A stretch of DNA of 64,000 nt. It comes from Hoplostethus atlanticus (taxonomy: Eukaryota > Chordata > Actinopteri > Trachichthyiformes > Trachichthyidae). The stretch spans positions 1,825,501 to 1,889,500 of the forward strand of contig JAXDDX010000043.1 of NCBI GenBank assembly GCA_034670405.1, written 5' to 3'. Below, piece by piece: positions 25,899 to 36,605 of this stretch. Position 1 is the stretch's first letter. The number at the start of each line of letters is the position of its first letter. The notes beneath the pieces were generated by a model, which was not told where the DNA came from, ran no database searches, and saw only the letters and a program-made list of their open reading frames with translations. A program made the translations under genes and the position numbers.

Positions 25899-26930
25899 CT
25901 GTCTCAGGAAGAAACAGGAAAAAGGATATCAACTCTGCAGTCTTTGTAAAAATGTTAAAATACAGACAACTGCCTTGGATGGGTAGCTGTTGACAGACAG
26001 GTACGCGAGTGGGTTTATCCTGTGCTGGACAAGCCACTTTGAAAGTCTAGCTTTACCACCTAACACTTACTTTACACTGGAAGAAGTTGAATGACAGCAA
26101 AAATACTTGCAAGTTATATAGAAAAGTAGTTCAGACTACGTTGTTTATATCTAGATTATATCTGCAAGGTCATATAATTCAAAATCACTTGACTGCACTG
26201 CAAAACATAGCACTGATTATGTTAATAAAAAAGTATTGTGAAATAAAGTGCAAGGAATGGAAACTGAAGGAATTCATACTGGCCACACTCAAACAGCTGC
26301 ATGACAGAAAGAGGTAATGGATGTCAACACAAAGAAAGCAATGACATTTGGGCTCTTCACAGAAAAAAAGTGGAAGGTTGTTAAATGTTTATGTTGTATA
26401 AAAACTTCAATATTTCTGACTGGTAGAACTGTAACAATTAAAGAAGTAAATAAAATAAAAAATGTTCTGTCCTACACTTTTACCAACTAGGCCATAACAA
26501 TGGTCTGGACAGTAAGCTGAGTTGTCACAGTAGAATCTGATTTATTATTGTTCTTTTATATCCACAAATATTGCAGTGTGTACTGTTGCAGTGTTAACTA
26601 CGTTTAAACGGGAAAATGTTATAAATTAACTATAAAACTAATAAAAGCACTAATCAAGTTTGAATTTAGCTGAACTGTTTATCTGACGATGGGGAGTTTG
26701 ATCCTTCTGCATGGCATCCGTTCGTCCATCATGTCAAGTCTCAGGTTGTAAATTGCAATGAAGATTACCAGCAGTTCACTATTTAAAACCAATATTAGTT
26801 AGTTAATCACAGACAACGACTCAACTTCAAATCAATACTGCCTGGCAGGTTAATGGCGTTAGCTAACATTACACCGTCTGCTGGTTAGCTGTTAGCTGTT
26901 ATTTTGCTCGTAAAAACTCCTCCAACTTAC
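25899..26930 (-). other. polr2h 5' UTR intron
   Basis: The minus-strand acceptor at 25900-25899 (gagacag|) joins the ATG-bearing exon. A good donor (GCG|GTAAGTT) at 26931-26930 closes a noncoding leader exon. The intron is AT-rich with no recognised element. Confidence 0.6.
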
Positions 26931-27110
26931 CGCAAATGAGATGAAGTTCTTTAATTGTGCACACTTTAACCTCGCCGCAGTTACTCTTTGTGGCAAAATG
27001 TGTTGAAGTAGCGGCTAAATAACTTTCAGTACAATCTCATTCATTACTATGTGAAATGAACTACCGCGCAGGAGCAATGTGCTCAACCTTTGACACGGGA
27101 ACCGCATCTC
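26931..27110 (-). promoter_or_regulatory. polr2h: polr2h noncoding leader exon and promoter area
   Basis: A donor at 26931 marks the end of a leader exon. The exon and the sequence just upstream of it, up to about 27110, are duplicated in inverted orientation at 1490-1672. The exact transcription start cannot be read from the sequence. Confidence 0.55.
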
Positions 27111-27214
27111 TTCTTCTTCTTTGGTTTGTATCAGCGGTTGGCAACCAATGTTAAAGGTGCAATTACCGCCACCTACTGAACTGGAGTGTGAACCAGAGAT
27201 TTCAAGCATTTCAT

Positions 27215-27703
27215 TCATGAAACGTCTACTACGCCAGCCTGTTATTTGTGTTCAGGAAACTTGGTTGAAGCCACTTTGTTATTTAAGGATATACAATGAT
27301 TTGAAGGGACAGGAGTGGAGGTGGTGGTGCTTCCTGGTGAGATGTGTATAGTTGAGGTGGATATTACAGGGGATGTGGATAGTGTAAATCACAAGCTCAG
27401 TAATCATTATGGCTTCATCAAAATCAATTCCCAAGAGCAGTGGAAGAATGAGGAGGAAAGCTATGCCATGGTGGACAGAGGAATGTAGCGAGGCAGTGAC
27501 GAACAGGAAAAGAGCTTTCAAATTATTAAAAAAGTCTTATAATCAAGATTGGATCCACTTCGGTAGAGCTTTTTTTTTTAATGCAAGGAATAGCTTGGTC
27601 CACACTCCGGAGCAGTAGGGGGTGATACAGTCACAAAGAAGAACTCAGCAGTGGGCGGTAGTGCACCAATGCATAGAGCAAAACATACATAGGAGAGAGA
27701 GAC

Positions 27704-27750
<47 letters not shown>

Positions 27751-28074
27751 GTGAGTGTGAGTTATGGAGAGAGTTAAGTGAAGTGTTTACACAGTTCTCA
27801 CTTATTTGTATTTATATTTTTTAACTGCAATGTCCACAATTGTTCTATTTTTATTTTAAGTTATCTTTACTTACCTGTTTGTATTTCTAAGTAAATTTTA
27901 CCTACTCTTATTTATATATTTGATTACAATGTTGCAATGTTACACAGCTCTGTTTACATATTTTTTTATTCTATTATATCTTTAATTGTACGTACATCTT
28001 TTGGTTTTTATTTCACACTTAGTTTGGCAATGTAAACGTATGTTTCCCATGCCAATAAAGCCCCTTTGAATTGA

Positions 28075-28075
<1 letters not shown>
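27215..28075 (+). mobile_element. Decayed LINE (I/Nimb-like): endonuclease and linker fragments plus 3' tail
   Basis: Near 27245-27340 a frame reads ICVQETWLKP, the QETW motif of LINE AP-endonucleases. At 27409-27560 another frame reads KAMPWWTEECSEAVTNRKRA, the 'PWWxxEC' linker that follows the endonuclease in I/Nimb-type LINEs. At 27990-28075 the sequence ends 'ccaataaagcccctttgaat', a typical LINE 3' end in fish. Most of the reverse transcriptase is gone. Confidence 0.65.

Positions 28076-28116
<41 letters not shown>
27693..28116. repeat. Two (GA)n arrays
   Basis: GA arrays occupy about 27693-27748 and 28077-28116. The second directly follows the LINE-like 3' tail. Confidence 0.9.
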
Positions 28117-28118
<2 letters not shown>

Positions 28119-28580
28119 AAGAGAGAGTAAATAAAAGGTATTAAATTGTAAAAGAAAAAATGTCCTGAGGTTTTGGTCCCCTCCTAATAGTGATAGAAGG
28201 TTTTTGGTCCCTCTGCAGGTTGAACATATACGTCCTGGCACCTACTAGGCGTGGGTAAGGGGAGATGGAGGTGGGGTGTTCAAAGCCTCAACTTTGTTTT
28301 GACTCAGTAGCCCCCTCTAGTGGCAAGAAAAATCGCTTATTGCACCTTTTGCTATTTCTTTCTTCCTGTTGCTTTTTATCTTCTGCCATCCTCTTTACAT
28401 TTACAGGGTGACAACTACAGACATGGGTTACTGATATTACAGAATCTAACTGAAGAGAGAAAAAGTTGAAGAGTCAGTGATGTGCAGGACAGAGAGCCTC
28501 CTCCTCACCAATGAAACCAGAGAGAGGATGCACTGGACCAGAATAGGAGGCCCTACACTGTCCTACACCTCCACTACACA

Positions 28581-28852
28581 TTATTATTGACATCAAACCA
28601 TAGACATTATTGACAACACATTATGAACATTATTATTGACATCAAACCAGAGACATTATTGACAACACATTATGAACATTATTATTGACATCAAACCATA
28701 GACATTATTGACAACACATTATGAACATTATTATTGACATCAAACCAGAGACATTATTGACAACACATTATGAACATTATTATTGACATCAAACCATAGA
28801 CATTATTGACAACACATTGTGAACATTATTATTGACATCAAACCATAGACAT
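28581..28852. repeat. 49-bp minisatellite, about 5.5 copies
   Basis: Units start at 28581, 28630, 28679, 28728, 28777 and 28826, each beginning 'ttattattgacatcaaacca'. Units alternate between 'ccatagac' and 'ccagagac', which points to a two-unit expansion. There is no spacer variation. Confidence 0.95.
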
Positions 28853-29000
28853 ATTAGTTCCTTATTTCACATCTCATCACATGATGGGTTAAAACATGCT
28901 TGTCATGTGGGGACCCAGCCGGAGGTTGGGTTTAGAAGACGGTGGCCTTGTCCTCACTAACTGAGACATCTAAAGTGTGTTTGACATGTCAACTCCACAG

Positions 29001-29135
29001 ATTGGTTGGATCAGTCATTGTCCCCACCATTGATCAAAATGGATTTGAGGTTTCCAACATAGAAACCAGGCCCTACATGACTGAAGACCACATACTCATC
29101 CATGCACTCACTTACACAGGAGGAGTCATTAACAT
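29001..29135 (+). other. Possible orphan exon
   Basis: A 135-bp open stretch is preceded by an acceptor (aactccacag) and followed by GTATTG. Its frame reads LVGSVIVPTIDQNGFEVSNI and continues to ALTYTGGVINM. The composition looks coding, but I do not recognise the family and found no partner exon. Confidence 0.25.
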
Positions 29136-30105
29136 GGTATTGGATGTTTTCATTGAAATAATTGTAATTACTCTATTAGTTGTATAAAAATCTCTTTATG
29201 GATATTATTCACTATTTTGAACACTGATCATTAATGATGTTTTGCAGCACATCTATCATCCCATCCATTTGGTATAGTGGCAACAAAAAGTCACCCACCA
29301 CCACACCCCACCCACTTTGTGCATTTTTTCCTCAATTCTATTAAAGTAAAACGTTATTTTTCTTAATTTATCAGAGAGTACATAGAATGGGACTTAATGT
29401 GATCTTGGTGTGAGGATGCTGTCTGGTTGGATTGTCCAATCAAAACAACAGTGCTTGGTGGATTATGACATCATAAGGTTCTGGAACTCGTGTTGAGCAT
29501 CATAATGCGTGCTAGATGTGGATTTTGGTCATTGCACTACTGCGACTGGACGAAGAACGACGTGATTTAGGTAAGTCAGTGGTTTTCCTCTTTAATGTTT
29601 AAGTGTTTGAGGTCCAGTGATGCTGGAACTTCCAACCAGAGGTGGAAAGAGGAGTGAAAGATCTGTTTAGTCAGGTACCACTTTGATTTGACTTGAGCAG
29701 GTTTCTAGACAAGTATATTCTCTCTTCAAACTCCGACTTGAGGAAAGGTCAGAAAAATGATTTGACTCAATTAAAAGTAGCCACCTTCTGTAATGTACTG
29801 TGTTCACACTAACATGACCTTCATGTAGAGTGTTACATCGTCTCCAGTGTTTCAGCCATTTCTACTCTGCACGGTAAATATTGGGAAAGTATCTAAGTTA
29901 ATATGTGTAGCAGTAAAAGTGCAGAATACATTTACCAACTTGATGTTAAACATTGACACCAGATAGGAATACGCTCAATGTTGAATGACAAGTTAACATT
30001 GAGAGGTTGTTGTGTTAATTGGATATTTAAAGGGATTGAAGTAACTATTTTCTCTCTATTCTCTCCATGTCTCCATTTTCCTTTCAGTTTTCCTCCATAG
30101 CAAAC
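29136..30105 (+). promoter_or_regulatory. Upstream region and probable 5' UTR exon of the HIPK-like kinase
   Basis: A donor-like 'gatttag|gtaagtca' at about 29571 could end a noncoding first exon. A clear acceptor (cctttcag) at 30080-30087 opens the exon that carries the start ATG at 30106. No TATA box was identified. Confidence 0.45.
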
Positions 30106-33100
30106 ATGGCAAGCTGTCTCCCCTGTCTCTGTCCACTCAGGAAGTCCAGTAACTATAAGATACTGGAATTCCTTGGACATGGGTGCTTTGGTAATGTAGC
30201 CCAATGTGAGAAAATGGACACCGGGGAGATTCTGGCCATAAAGATACCAAACGGTAGTGAATCTAACCATCAGGCCAAAAAGGAGGTGGGTGACTTTACT
30301 GTCATGCAAAAGATGATGTTACATCTGCTCTGTTGGTCAGATTTAGTCTGTGTATCACGTAAACTACCTGTTGATAACATCACCATGTCAAACTTGTCAT
30401 GTATCCCTAGTTGTCCATGTTGAAGCATCTCAGATGTCTGGATGCGGATGAGACCAACATCGTGAAGTTCTATCAGGACGTCAAGATGAACGGTCAAACC
30501 TGTCTGGTGTTTGAGATGTTGGACATCTCCTTATTAGGGTACATGAAGCAGAGGGAGCTCAACCCTCTGCCACTAAATGTCATAAGGTCCATCATCCGAC
30601 AGGTACAGATGCCATCAGACAGGAAGTAAATTCAAAGCTGCAGAATGTTCCACTGTAGTTCATGCTCTATATTCTATGACCGACTTTGTCCCTGCAGATG
30701 GCCACAGCATTCAAGGCCCTGAAGAGCATCGGAGTGATCCACACAGATCTGAAGTTGGACAACGTCATGCTGGTGGATCGTCTGAGAGAGCCCTTGAAGG
30801 TGAAGCTGATAGACTTTGGCGTGGCCCTTCTGAGGACTGAAACTAAGCAAGGCTCTAAACTTCAGCCCCGTGCCTACAGGTGAGATCTACTGGAGAGGGT
30901 TTGCAGTTTCTCACTTCTACTGTAAATACATAGCAGGGTGTGTGTTTCCTGTCCATACCTGTGAGGACAAATGTTGAATTCAGGGCTACATAAGTCTCAG
31001 CTGTTGTGACATTCTCCTACTGATGCCTCGTTGTTTCATTTCTACCATGTTTCCCCATGTTGTATTATTATTCCTCAAAGCACGACAATGTTTCTGATTT
31101 GGTGTGCTGCTGTTCTTCCACACTCAGGTCTCCAGAAATCCTTTTGGGGCTCCCGTTTTCTGAGGCCGTGGACATGTGGTCGCTGGGCTGCATGATGTCG
31201 GACTTGTTCACCTGTAGACAACTCTTCCCTGGGCAGAGTGAATATGACGTGGTCAGTACCTTACTATAACTGGACTCTGCTCCCTTTCTACACTAACCCT
31301 TAATTATTGATAGCAGTAGCTACTCTAAGACCAGCAGATGATGATCACAGCAGACAAGTAATAAAACCATATGGAGTCCTGATAGTCTAGAGCAGTGGTT
31401 CCCAAAGTGGGTGCCGTAATGACTGGCCAGGGGTGCCGCAAGATCTGTTAATTTCCATATTTTATTGTGTCTATTTAATAACGTTTCATCACATAAAAAT
31501 AGGCTACATTTGAACTACATTTTATATTACATTTGAAACATGTCATTGTAAAAACAGAAGAAATAAGCAATAAACATCGAAATCGTTCATATAAAAACCC
31601 TGTTAAAATGCGCATTCATGCCGCTTTGAAGAATGAAGACTATGACTGGTTCCGCGATCCTTTCAACTCCCGATCATCAGAATCAGCAAAGAAGTTGACA
31701 ATCAAAGCCCAGGAAGAACTTGCAGAACTGAAAATGGATCGTACTTTGAAATTGAAGTTTGGAGAAATGTCGTCGGACAAGTTTTGGCTGCTTGTGGGAC
31801 ACGAATATCCATCTCTGGCAAACTGCACGATCAGTGTGCTATTGCCGTTCCCAACATCATACTTGTGTGAGCTGGCTTTCTCATCCCTGACATACGTGAA
31901 AAGCAAGAGAAGGCATCGCCTGTCAGTGGAGTCAGATCTACGCGTTGCGCTCTCTTCAATCTCTCCCTGCATCAAGAGACTGTGCTCTCAACAGCAGGCT
32001 CACACGTCCCACTAAAATGCCTGATAGCTCCATAGGCGGAGTTATTTTCGTTCTTTGTTTTTCTTATTAACCTAAAAAGTAGGCTTATTTTACGTTTTGA
32101 ACAAAGCAAAATAAATGCACTTTTTTCTTTTTTTTTTTACCAATTAACATAATTATTTATTATTATTTTAAGTTAAACATTGATCTGTAAATCTGCATAA
32201 ATCACACACAGCAACAAATATAGCCTTAGTTCAAACAAGTCAATCAAAAATGATTGACATCTATTTTTTCTTATCATTAGCTGAGTGGTTGAGAATAATG
32301 TTTTATTTTAAGAAGTTAATTTATTTCACTTCATATTGATGCCAGTTCATTAAAATACATTCTTATAACATATGCATGGTGTCATTTTTAGCTTAAAGAG
32401 GGTGGGGGGGGTAGGGGGTGCCGTGAAAATAAATTGACTATGAAGGGGTGCCTTGGTTTGAAAAAGTTTGGGAACCACTGCTCTAGACTGATGTGATCCT
32501 GTGTTTTGCCTCCAGATGCGTTTCATCATCGACCTCCTGGGTCAGCCAGCGAACCACCTCCTGAATGTTGGGTGTAAATCAAAGAAGTTATTCATCTTCA
32601 GCAGGGCTGGAGGCTGGAGGCTCATGGTACCACAACACCACTTTATTGACCAAATATAATTTTCTTTTGAACGTTTTCTTCTCTATTTGAGGATATTTAT
32701 TGTCAGTATCAATCAGTGATTCATCTAAAGTGATAAGATGTTTCAAATACACGTTACCTTCTTTTAGACACCAGACGAGTATGAACGTAGAACATCCCAA
32801 CGGTGCACAGACAAGAGGCGCTACACATTCAGATCTCTGGATGAGCTGACAGAGGTAGGTAGTCCAGTAGGTGGTAGCTGCTGAAGACATGGAATTGGTT
32901 GAATTCATGACTTCCATCAACCTTTTTGTGAGTCAGGAAGATGATTCCACTGATTTCCTGTTGGACTTTTCTCATCATTTGGTAATTTAGTTCAACCTGA
33001 AGGAAGAGGACAGGGCTGAGGTCACTGACAGGAGGCAGTTTGTTGACCTCCTGAAACGAATGCTCCAGATGGATGCCAGCGAGAGGATCACTCCAAGTGA

Positions 33101-34335
33101 AGTCCTCGCACATCCATTCATCGCAATGAGCGACCTCGCCAGCGGCTCCCACCACAGCTCTCAGTAAGTGTGTGTGTTTGGATGTGTGGCGTGAGTCCTT
33201 ATATTGCTGCTTTGCACATCGGTTATCAGACAAGGGTAGGTGCTGTAGGTGAATGATTCATGATCAACTGATTGATTGATTGGCATGCTTGTCCAGTGGG
33301 AAGTCTTGCTTCCTGGCTATGAGCATAACTGTGAGTTTGTCCTTTTGGAAGGTACCTGAATGTACCTGTACAACAAATTTGAGCTAGCAGTATATGTTAA
33401 CTGCATGTGTCCTCATTCAACAGCGCTAGGGGAACTTCCACTCCAGGTGTCAACTTGGTTCAGCCAATGCCCCCAGTGTCTAGCCCCCAGGCTGTTCTGG
33501 ACCCCAGCTCCCAGTCCATCTATGAACTGGCACAGTCGGCTGTGACACCTGAGGAGACTCCATCGCTGGGCACCTCTAAGGTAGGAATCAGTGTCAATTA
33601 TATATTAGCAATAATATACAGTTGAAAATTCACTCAACCAGGAATGAATGTGATTATTGTTAATAGTACTAATCGTCTCCTCACAGGATGGAGCTCCAGC
33701 AGCAAGCCCCACTGTGGACTCTGCTATTGAGGCCACCCCTTCAGTTCCCCTGAGCAGCCCCACTGTGGACTCTGCTATTATGGCCACCCCTTCAGTTCCC
33801 CTGAGCAGCCCCACTGTGGATTGTGCTGTTGTGGCCACCCCTTCAGTTCCTCAGAGCAGCCCCACTGTGGACTCTGCTGTTGTGGCCACCCCTTCGGTTC
33901 CCCTGGGCAGCCCCACTGTGGACTCTGCTGTTGTGGCCACCCCTTCAGTTCCCCTGGGCAGCCCCACTGTGGACTCTGCTGTTGTGGCCACCCCTTCGGT
34001 TCCCCTGGGCAGCCCCACTGTGGACTCTGCTGTTGTGGCCACCCCTTCGGTTCCCCTGAGCAGCCCTGTTGCTGACCCCGCCATTGCTGTGAACCAGGCT
34101 GTCATGGATAACACCAACCTGGTTGACACAAACGCTGCTCACACCACATCTGGTAAGACATTCACCTCCACTTGTGTCTGAATTGTCAAGTCCTTCCACA
34201 CTGTAGTTGATTCCATCAAGGTCACTTGAGGCATTGACTGTCCTCTTTCGGTTTTTAGAGGTCAGCAAGCCGAAGAAGAAGAAGAGGAGGGCATTTTGCT
34301 GCTGCGGTGTGGCCATGGCCTCACCTGGGGAGTGA
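30106..34335 (+). CDS. HIPK-like protein kinase with cysteine-rich ends and a coding minisatellite
   Basis: Ten coding exons: 30106-30285, 30411-30602, 30698-30879, 31128-31251, 32516-32626, 32768-32854, 32991-33163, 33424-33580, 33687-34152, 34259-34335. They total 1749 nt, or 582 aa, with all phases agreeing and no stop. The kinase domain covers about residues 17-345. It has P-loop GHGCFGNV (24-31), Lys46 in LAIK, catalytic Asp141 in [11 protein letters not shown] at 163-165, then [20 protein letters not shown] and a typical HIPK C-lobe ending HPFIAM. The usual HIPK 'HADLKPEN' is changed to HTDLKLDN, but the key residues remain. The N-terminus ([10 protein letters not shown]) and C-terminus ([12 protein letters not shown]) carry cysteine clusters, the latter next to a basic run. 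Residues about 409-527 are seven 17-aa repeats. It lacks the long HIPK C-terminal region. It probably belongs to the teleost-expanded HIPK-like kinases. Confidence 0.9.
31393..32480 (+). mobile_element. hAT (Charlie-type) transposon remnant, copy 2, in kinase intron 4
   Basis: It has the same ends and layout as the copy at 18433-19509, and the two are almost identical along their length. Its open frame (31533-32015, 160 aa) again encodes only the hAT C-terminal dimerisation region. The flanks are gtctagag on the left and ctctagac on the right. They share the TCTAGA core but differ at the outer bases. It lies between the kinase exons ending 31251 and starting 32516. Confidence 0.92.
33705..34061 (+). 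repeat. 51-bp coding minisatellite (seven units) in the kinase gene
   Basis: Units begin at 33705, 33756, 33807, 33858, 33909, 33960 and 34011, each encoding a form of [17 protein letters not shown]. The unit length is a multiple of three, so copy-number change keeps the frame. Later units are more alike than the first three, which suggests recent expansion. Confidence 0.97.
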
Positions 34336-34397
34336 GACCTGTGGCCTCACCTGGGGAGTGAGACCTGTGGTCACACCTGGGGAGTGAGACCAGTGGT

Positions 34398-34925
34398 CTC
34401 TATGTAGGTTTTTTTCTAGCAAAACACCTGAGAACTACGCTCAGAAAATATTCACCTATTCATTCACTCACCTACAACAAATCTGAGGTATCAGTATATG
34501 TTAACTGCATGTGTCCTCATTCACCAGCGCTAGGGGAACTTCCACTGAAGCACAGCCAGGTGCCATCTTGGTTCACCCTAACTCATACATGGCCCCCAAT
34601 CTGAGTAATGGGGAACCTGAACAGGACAGGAACTGCCCCCAAATTAGGTAAGATTATTTCCTCCGCAGCTCCACTCCCCCCTCAGATGAGGGTGGAAGAG
34701 GAGGAAAATGGTCCAGTTAGGCCATAATGTGAGCAGATCAGGAACCTTGTGCATCCATATGTGAAATTTGCAAGATTTGATGACAAAAGGGCATTAGTAC
34801 GCTAGAAGTGCAGTTTTTGATCACCAATATCAGGACAGACTTGTTCACTTTGAGCACATATTGGTCTCTGCCAAATGACATCAAAAACAATGGAGATACA
34901 AATACTGCTCTTAGAAACTTAAAAT

Positions 34926-34964
<39 letters not shown>

Positions 34965-35440
34965 ATCCCCAGGCTGTTCTGGACTCCTGGATAAAAACAC
35001 CTGGCTGTGATAACTGAGGGGACTCCATCACTGGACACCACAGAGGTAGGAATCTCTGAATGAAAAATGAAAAATTGACTCAACCAGGAATGAATGTGAT
35101 TCTTGTTAATAGTACTAATGGTCTCCTCACAGGTTGGAGCTCCAACAGCAAGCCCCACTGTGGCCACCCCTTCGGTTCCCCTGAGCAGCCCTGCAGGTCC
35201 TCCCTTGAACAATGACCTGGTCCACTCCACATCTGGTAGGACATTCACCTCCACTTGTGTCTGAATTGTCAAGTCCTTCCACACTGTAGTTGATTCCAAC
35301 AAGGTCGCTTGACTGTCCTCTTTTGATTTTTAGAGGTCAGCAAGCCCTAGACGAAGCAGAAGGTGGATGAGGACATTCTGCTGCTGTGCGACCAAAGCCG
35401 AAGATGTGGAGTGAAGTTCCCTATGGAGGTTTTCTAGCCA
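34398..35440 (+). pseudogene. Decayed tandem copy of the last three kinase exons
   Basis: Copies of exon 8 ('cagcgctaggggaacttcca' at 34526, and 'caggctgttctggactcctg' after a TG array), exon 9 ('ggagctccaacagcaagccc' near 35135) and exon 10 ('agaggtcagcaagccctag' near 35334) occur in order. The exon 9 copy keeps a single shortened repeat unit. The exon 10 copy hits a stop directly after 'EVSKP' and loses the basic-CCC tail. A (TG)n array at 34926-34962 splits the exon 8 copy. No kinase domain is present. Confidence 0.85.
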
Positions 35441-35807
35441 AACACCTGAGAACGACTCTCAGAAAATATCCACCCACACGTGATCGAAGACAGAAAACAT
35501 TTACAGATGTAAAAGTGAACATCTGAATGAGTGTGGTAGCAGCCGCACTTGAAACTTGCACTTGGCAGAACAAATTGAATCTGCCACTGCAACTTCTCAG
35601 ATAGGCGTCTTGGGCATCACAAATGTTCAATCTGCACGTAAAATTGTTGCAGAGAATTTGATGCCCAAGTGATTAAATCTGAGCAAATATATTTCAAGTG
35701 TGCAGCTGCTTCTCTGACTTCAGATTAACGGGTGGGTGAATATTCTCCGAGTGTAAAAGCCATCATCAAGTTCTCAGGTGTTTGGCTAGCAGAAACCTTC
35801 ATAGGTC
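35418..35807. mobile_element. Foldback MITE or large inverted repeat
   Basis: The left arm 'cctatggaggttttctagcc' plus 'aaacacctgagaac' is inverted in the right arm ending 'gttctcaggtgtttggctag' plus 'cataggt'. The left-arm sequence also follows the intact kinase stop at 34405-34460, so that arm was copied with the tandem duplication. Confidence 0.6.
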
Positions 35808-35814
35808 TCCCTGT

Positions 35815-36085
35815 GGGCGACACGGTGGCCCAGTGGTTAGCACTGTGGCCTCACAGCAAGACGGTCACGGTTCCTCTCTGTGTGGAGTCTGCATGTTCTC
35901 CCCGTGTTGGCGTGGGTTTCCTCCGGGTCCTCTGGTTTCCTCCCACAGTCCAAAGACATGCAGGTCAGGTGGATTGGAGACTCTAAATTGCCCTGAAAGT
36001 GATTGACAGTCGATCTGTGTTGGCCTTGTGATGGATTGGCGACCTGTCCAGGGTCTTTCTCTGTCTTTCACTAAATAAACCCAGT
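35815..36085 (+). mobile_element. tRNA-derived fish SINE
   Basis: It begins 'gggcgacacggtggcccagt' with 'ggttagcactgtggcctcac', the pol III promoter-like head. It continues through 'gcatgttctccccgtgttgg', 'tttcctcccacagtccaaag' and 'ttggcgacctgtccagggt', the well-known body and tail of an abundant fish SINE. Confidence 0.85.
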
Positions 36086-36241
36086 CGCTCAAAAAACAAA
36101 TTCACTGTTGTAAGTTGTGTGTTTTAGCAGTAGTATACTATATTCACTTTTATTTTAGCTTTTATTCAGATGTAGTTAGTAGAAGTGGAATGTTTCTTTC
36201 CAACAGCACAGATATGGAGACAGACTCTCTCGCCATCAAAC

Positions 36242-36536
36242 TATGGAAGCGTATAGTTAACTTAATCCAAATGTTAATGCAAAGTGGAACATAAAGATGC
36301 AATCCAATAGCATTTTAATTTTCCACTTTTGCATGCATCATTTGAGCCAATGAGTCAATATTCATTCAGAGAATGACTGACAGGTTGGTAGACCATGGAA
36401 ATGTTATGCAAAAGGGGGCGTTGCTTCTCACTTTTCACATTTGAATTAACATTTGAAATTTTATTTTCATCTTCCTTTCATTTTCATTTTCCAATCTGCA
36501 CTAACCTTTGGATTAAGTTAATTATACGCTTCCATA
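36242..36536. mobile_element. 295-bp MITE with long terminal inverted repeats and 6-bp target duplication
   Basis: The left end 'tatggaagcgtatagttaac' plus 'ttaatccaaa' is mirrored by the right end 'gttaattatacgcttccata'. Both sides carry tcaaac (36236-36241 and 36537-36542). No coding capacity. Confidence 0.85.
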
Positions 36537-36556
36537 TCAAACATGCATGCACATCC

Positions 36557-36557
<1 letters not shown>

Positions 36558-36603
<46 letters not shown>
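36558..36603. repeat. (CA)n microsatellite
   Basis: About 22 CA units, 20 bp past the MITE. Confidence 0.95.

Positions 36604-36605
<2 letters not shown>

Noticed and set aside
28581..28852. Regular direct repeats that could suggest a CRISPR array
   Set aside because: The 49-bp units are contiguous with no unique spacers, and the sequence is vertebrate nuclear DNA. It is a minisatellite.
33821..34316. Alternative long frames on both strands over the kinase repeat exon
   Set aside because: A 51-bp tandem array keeps all frames open by chance. Only the frame in phase with the other kinase exons has support.
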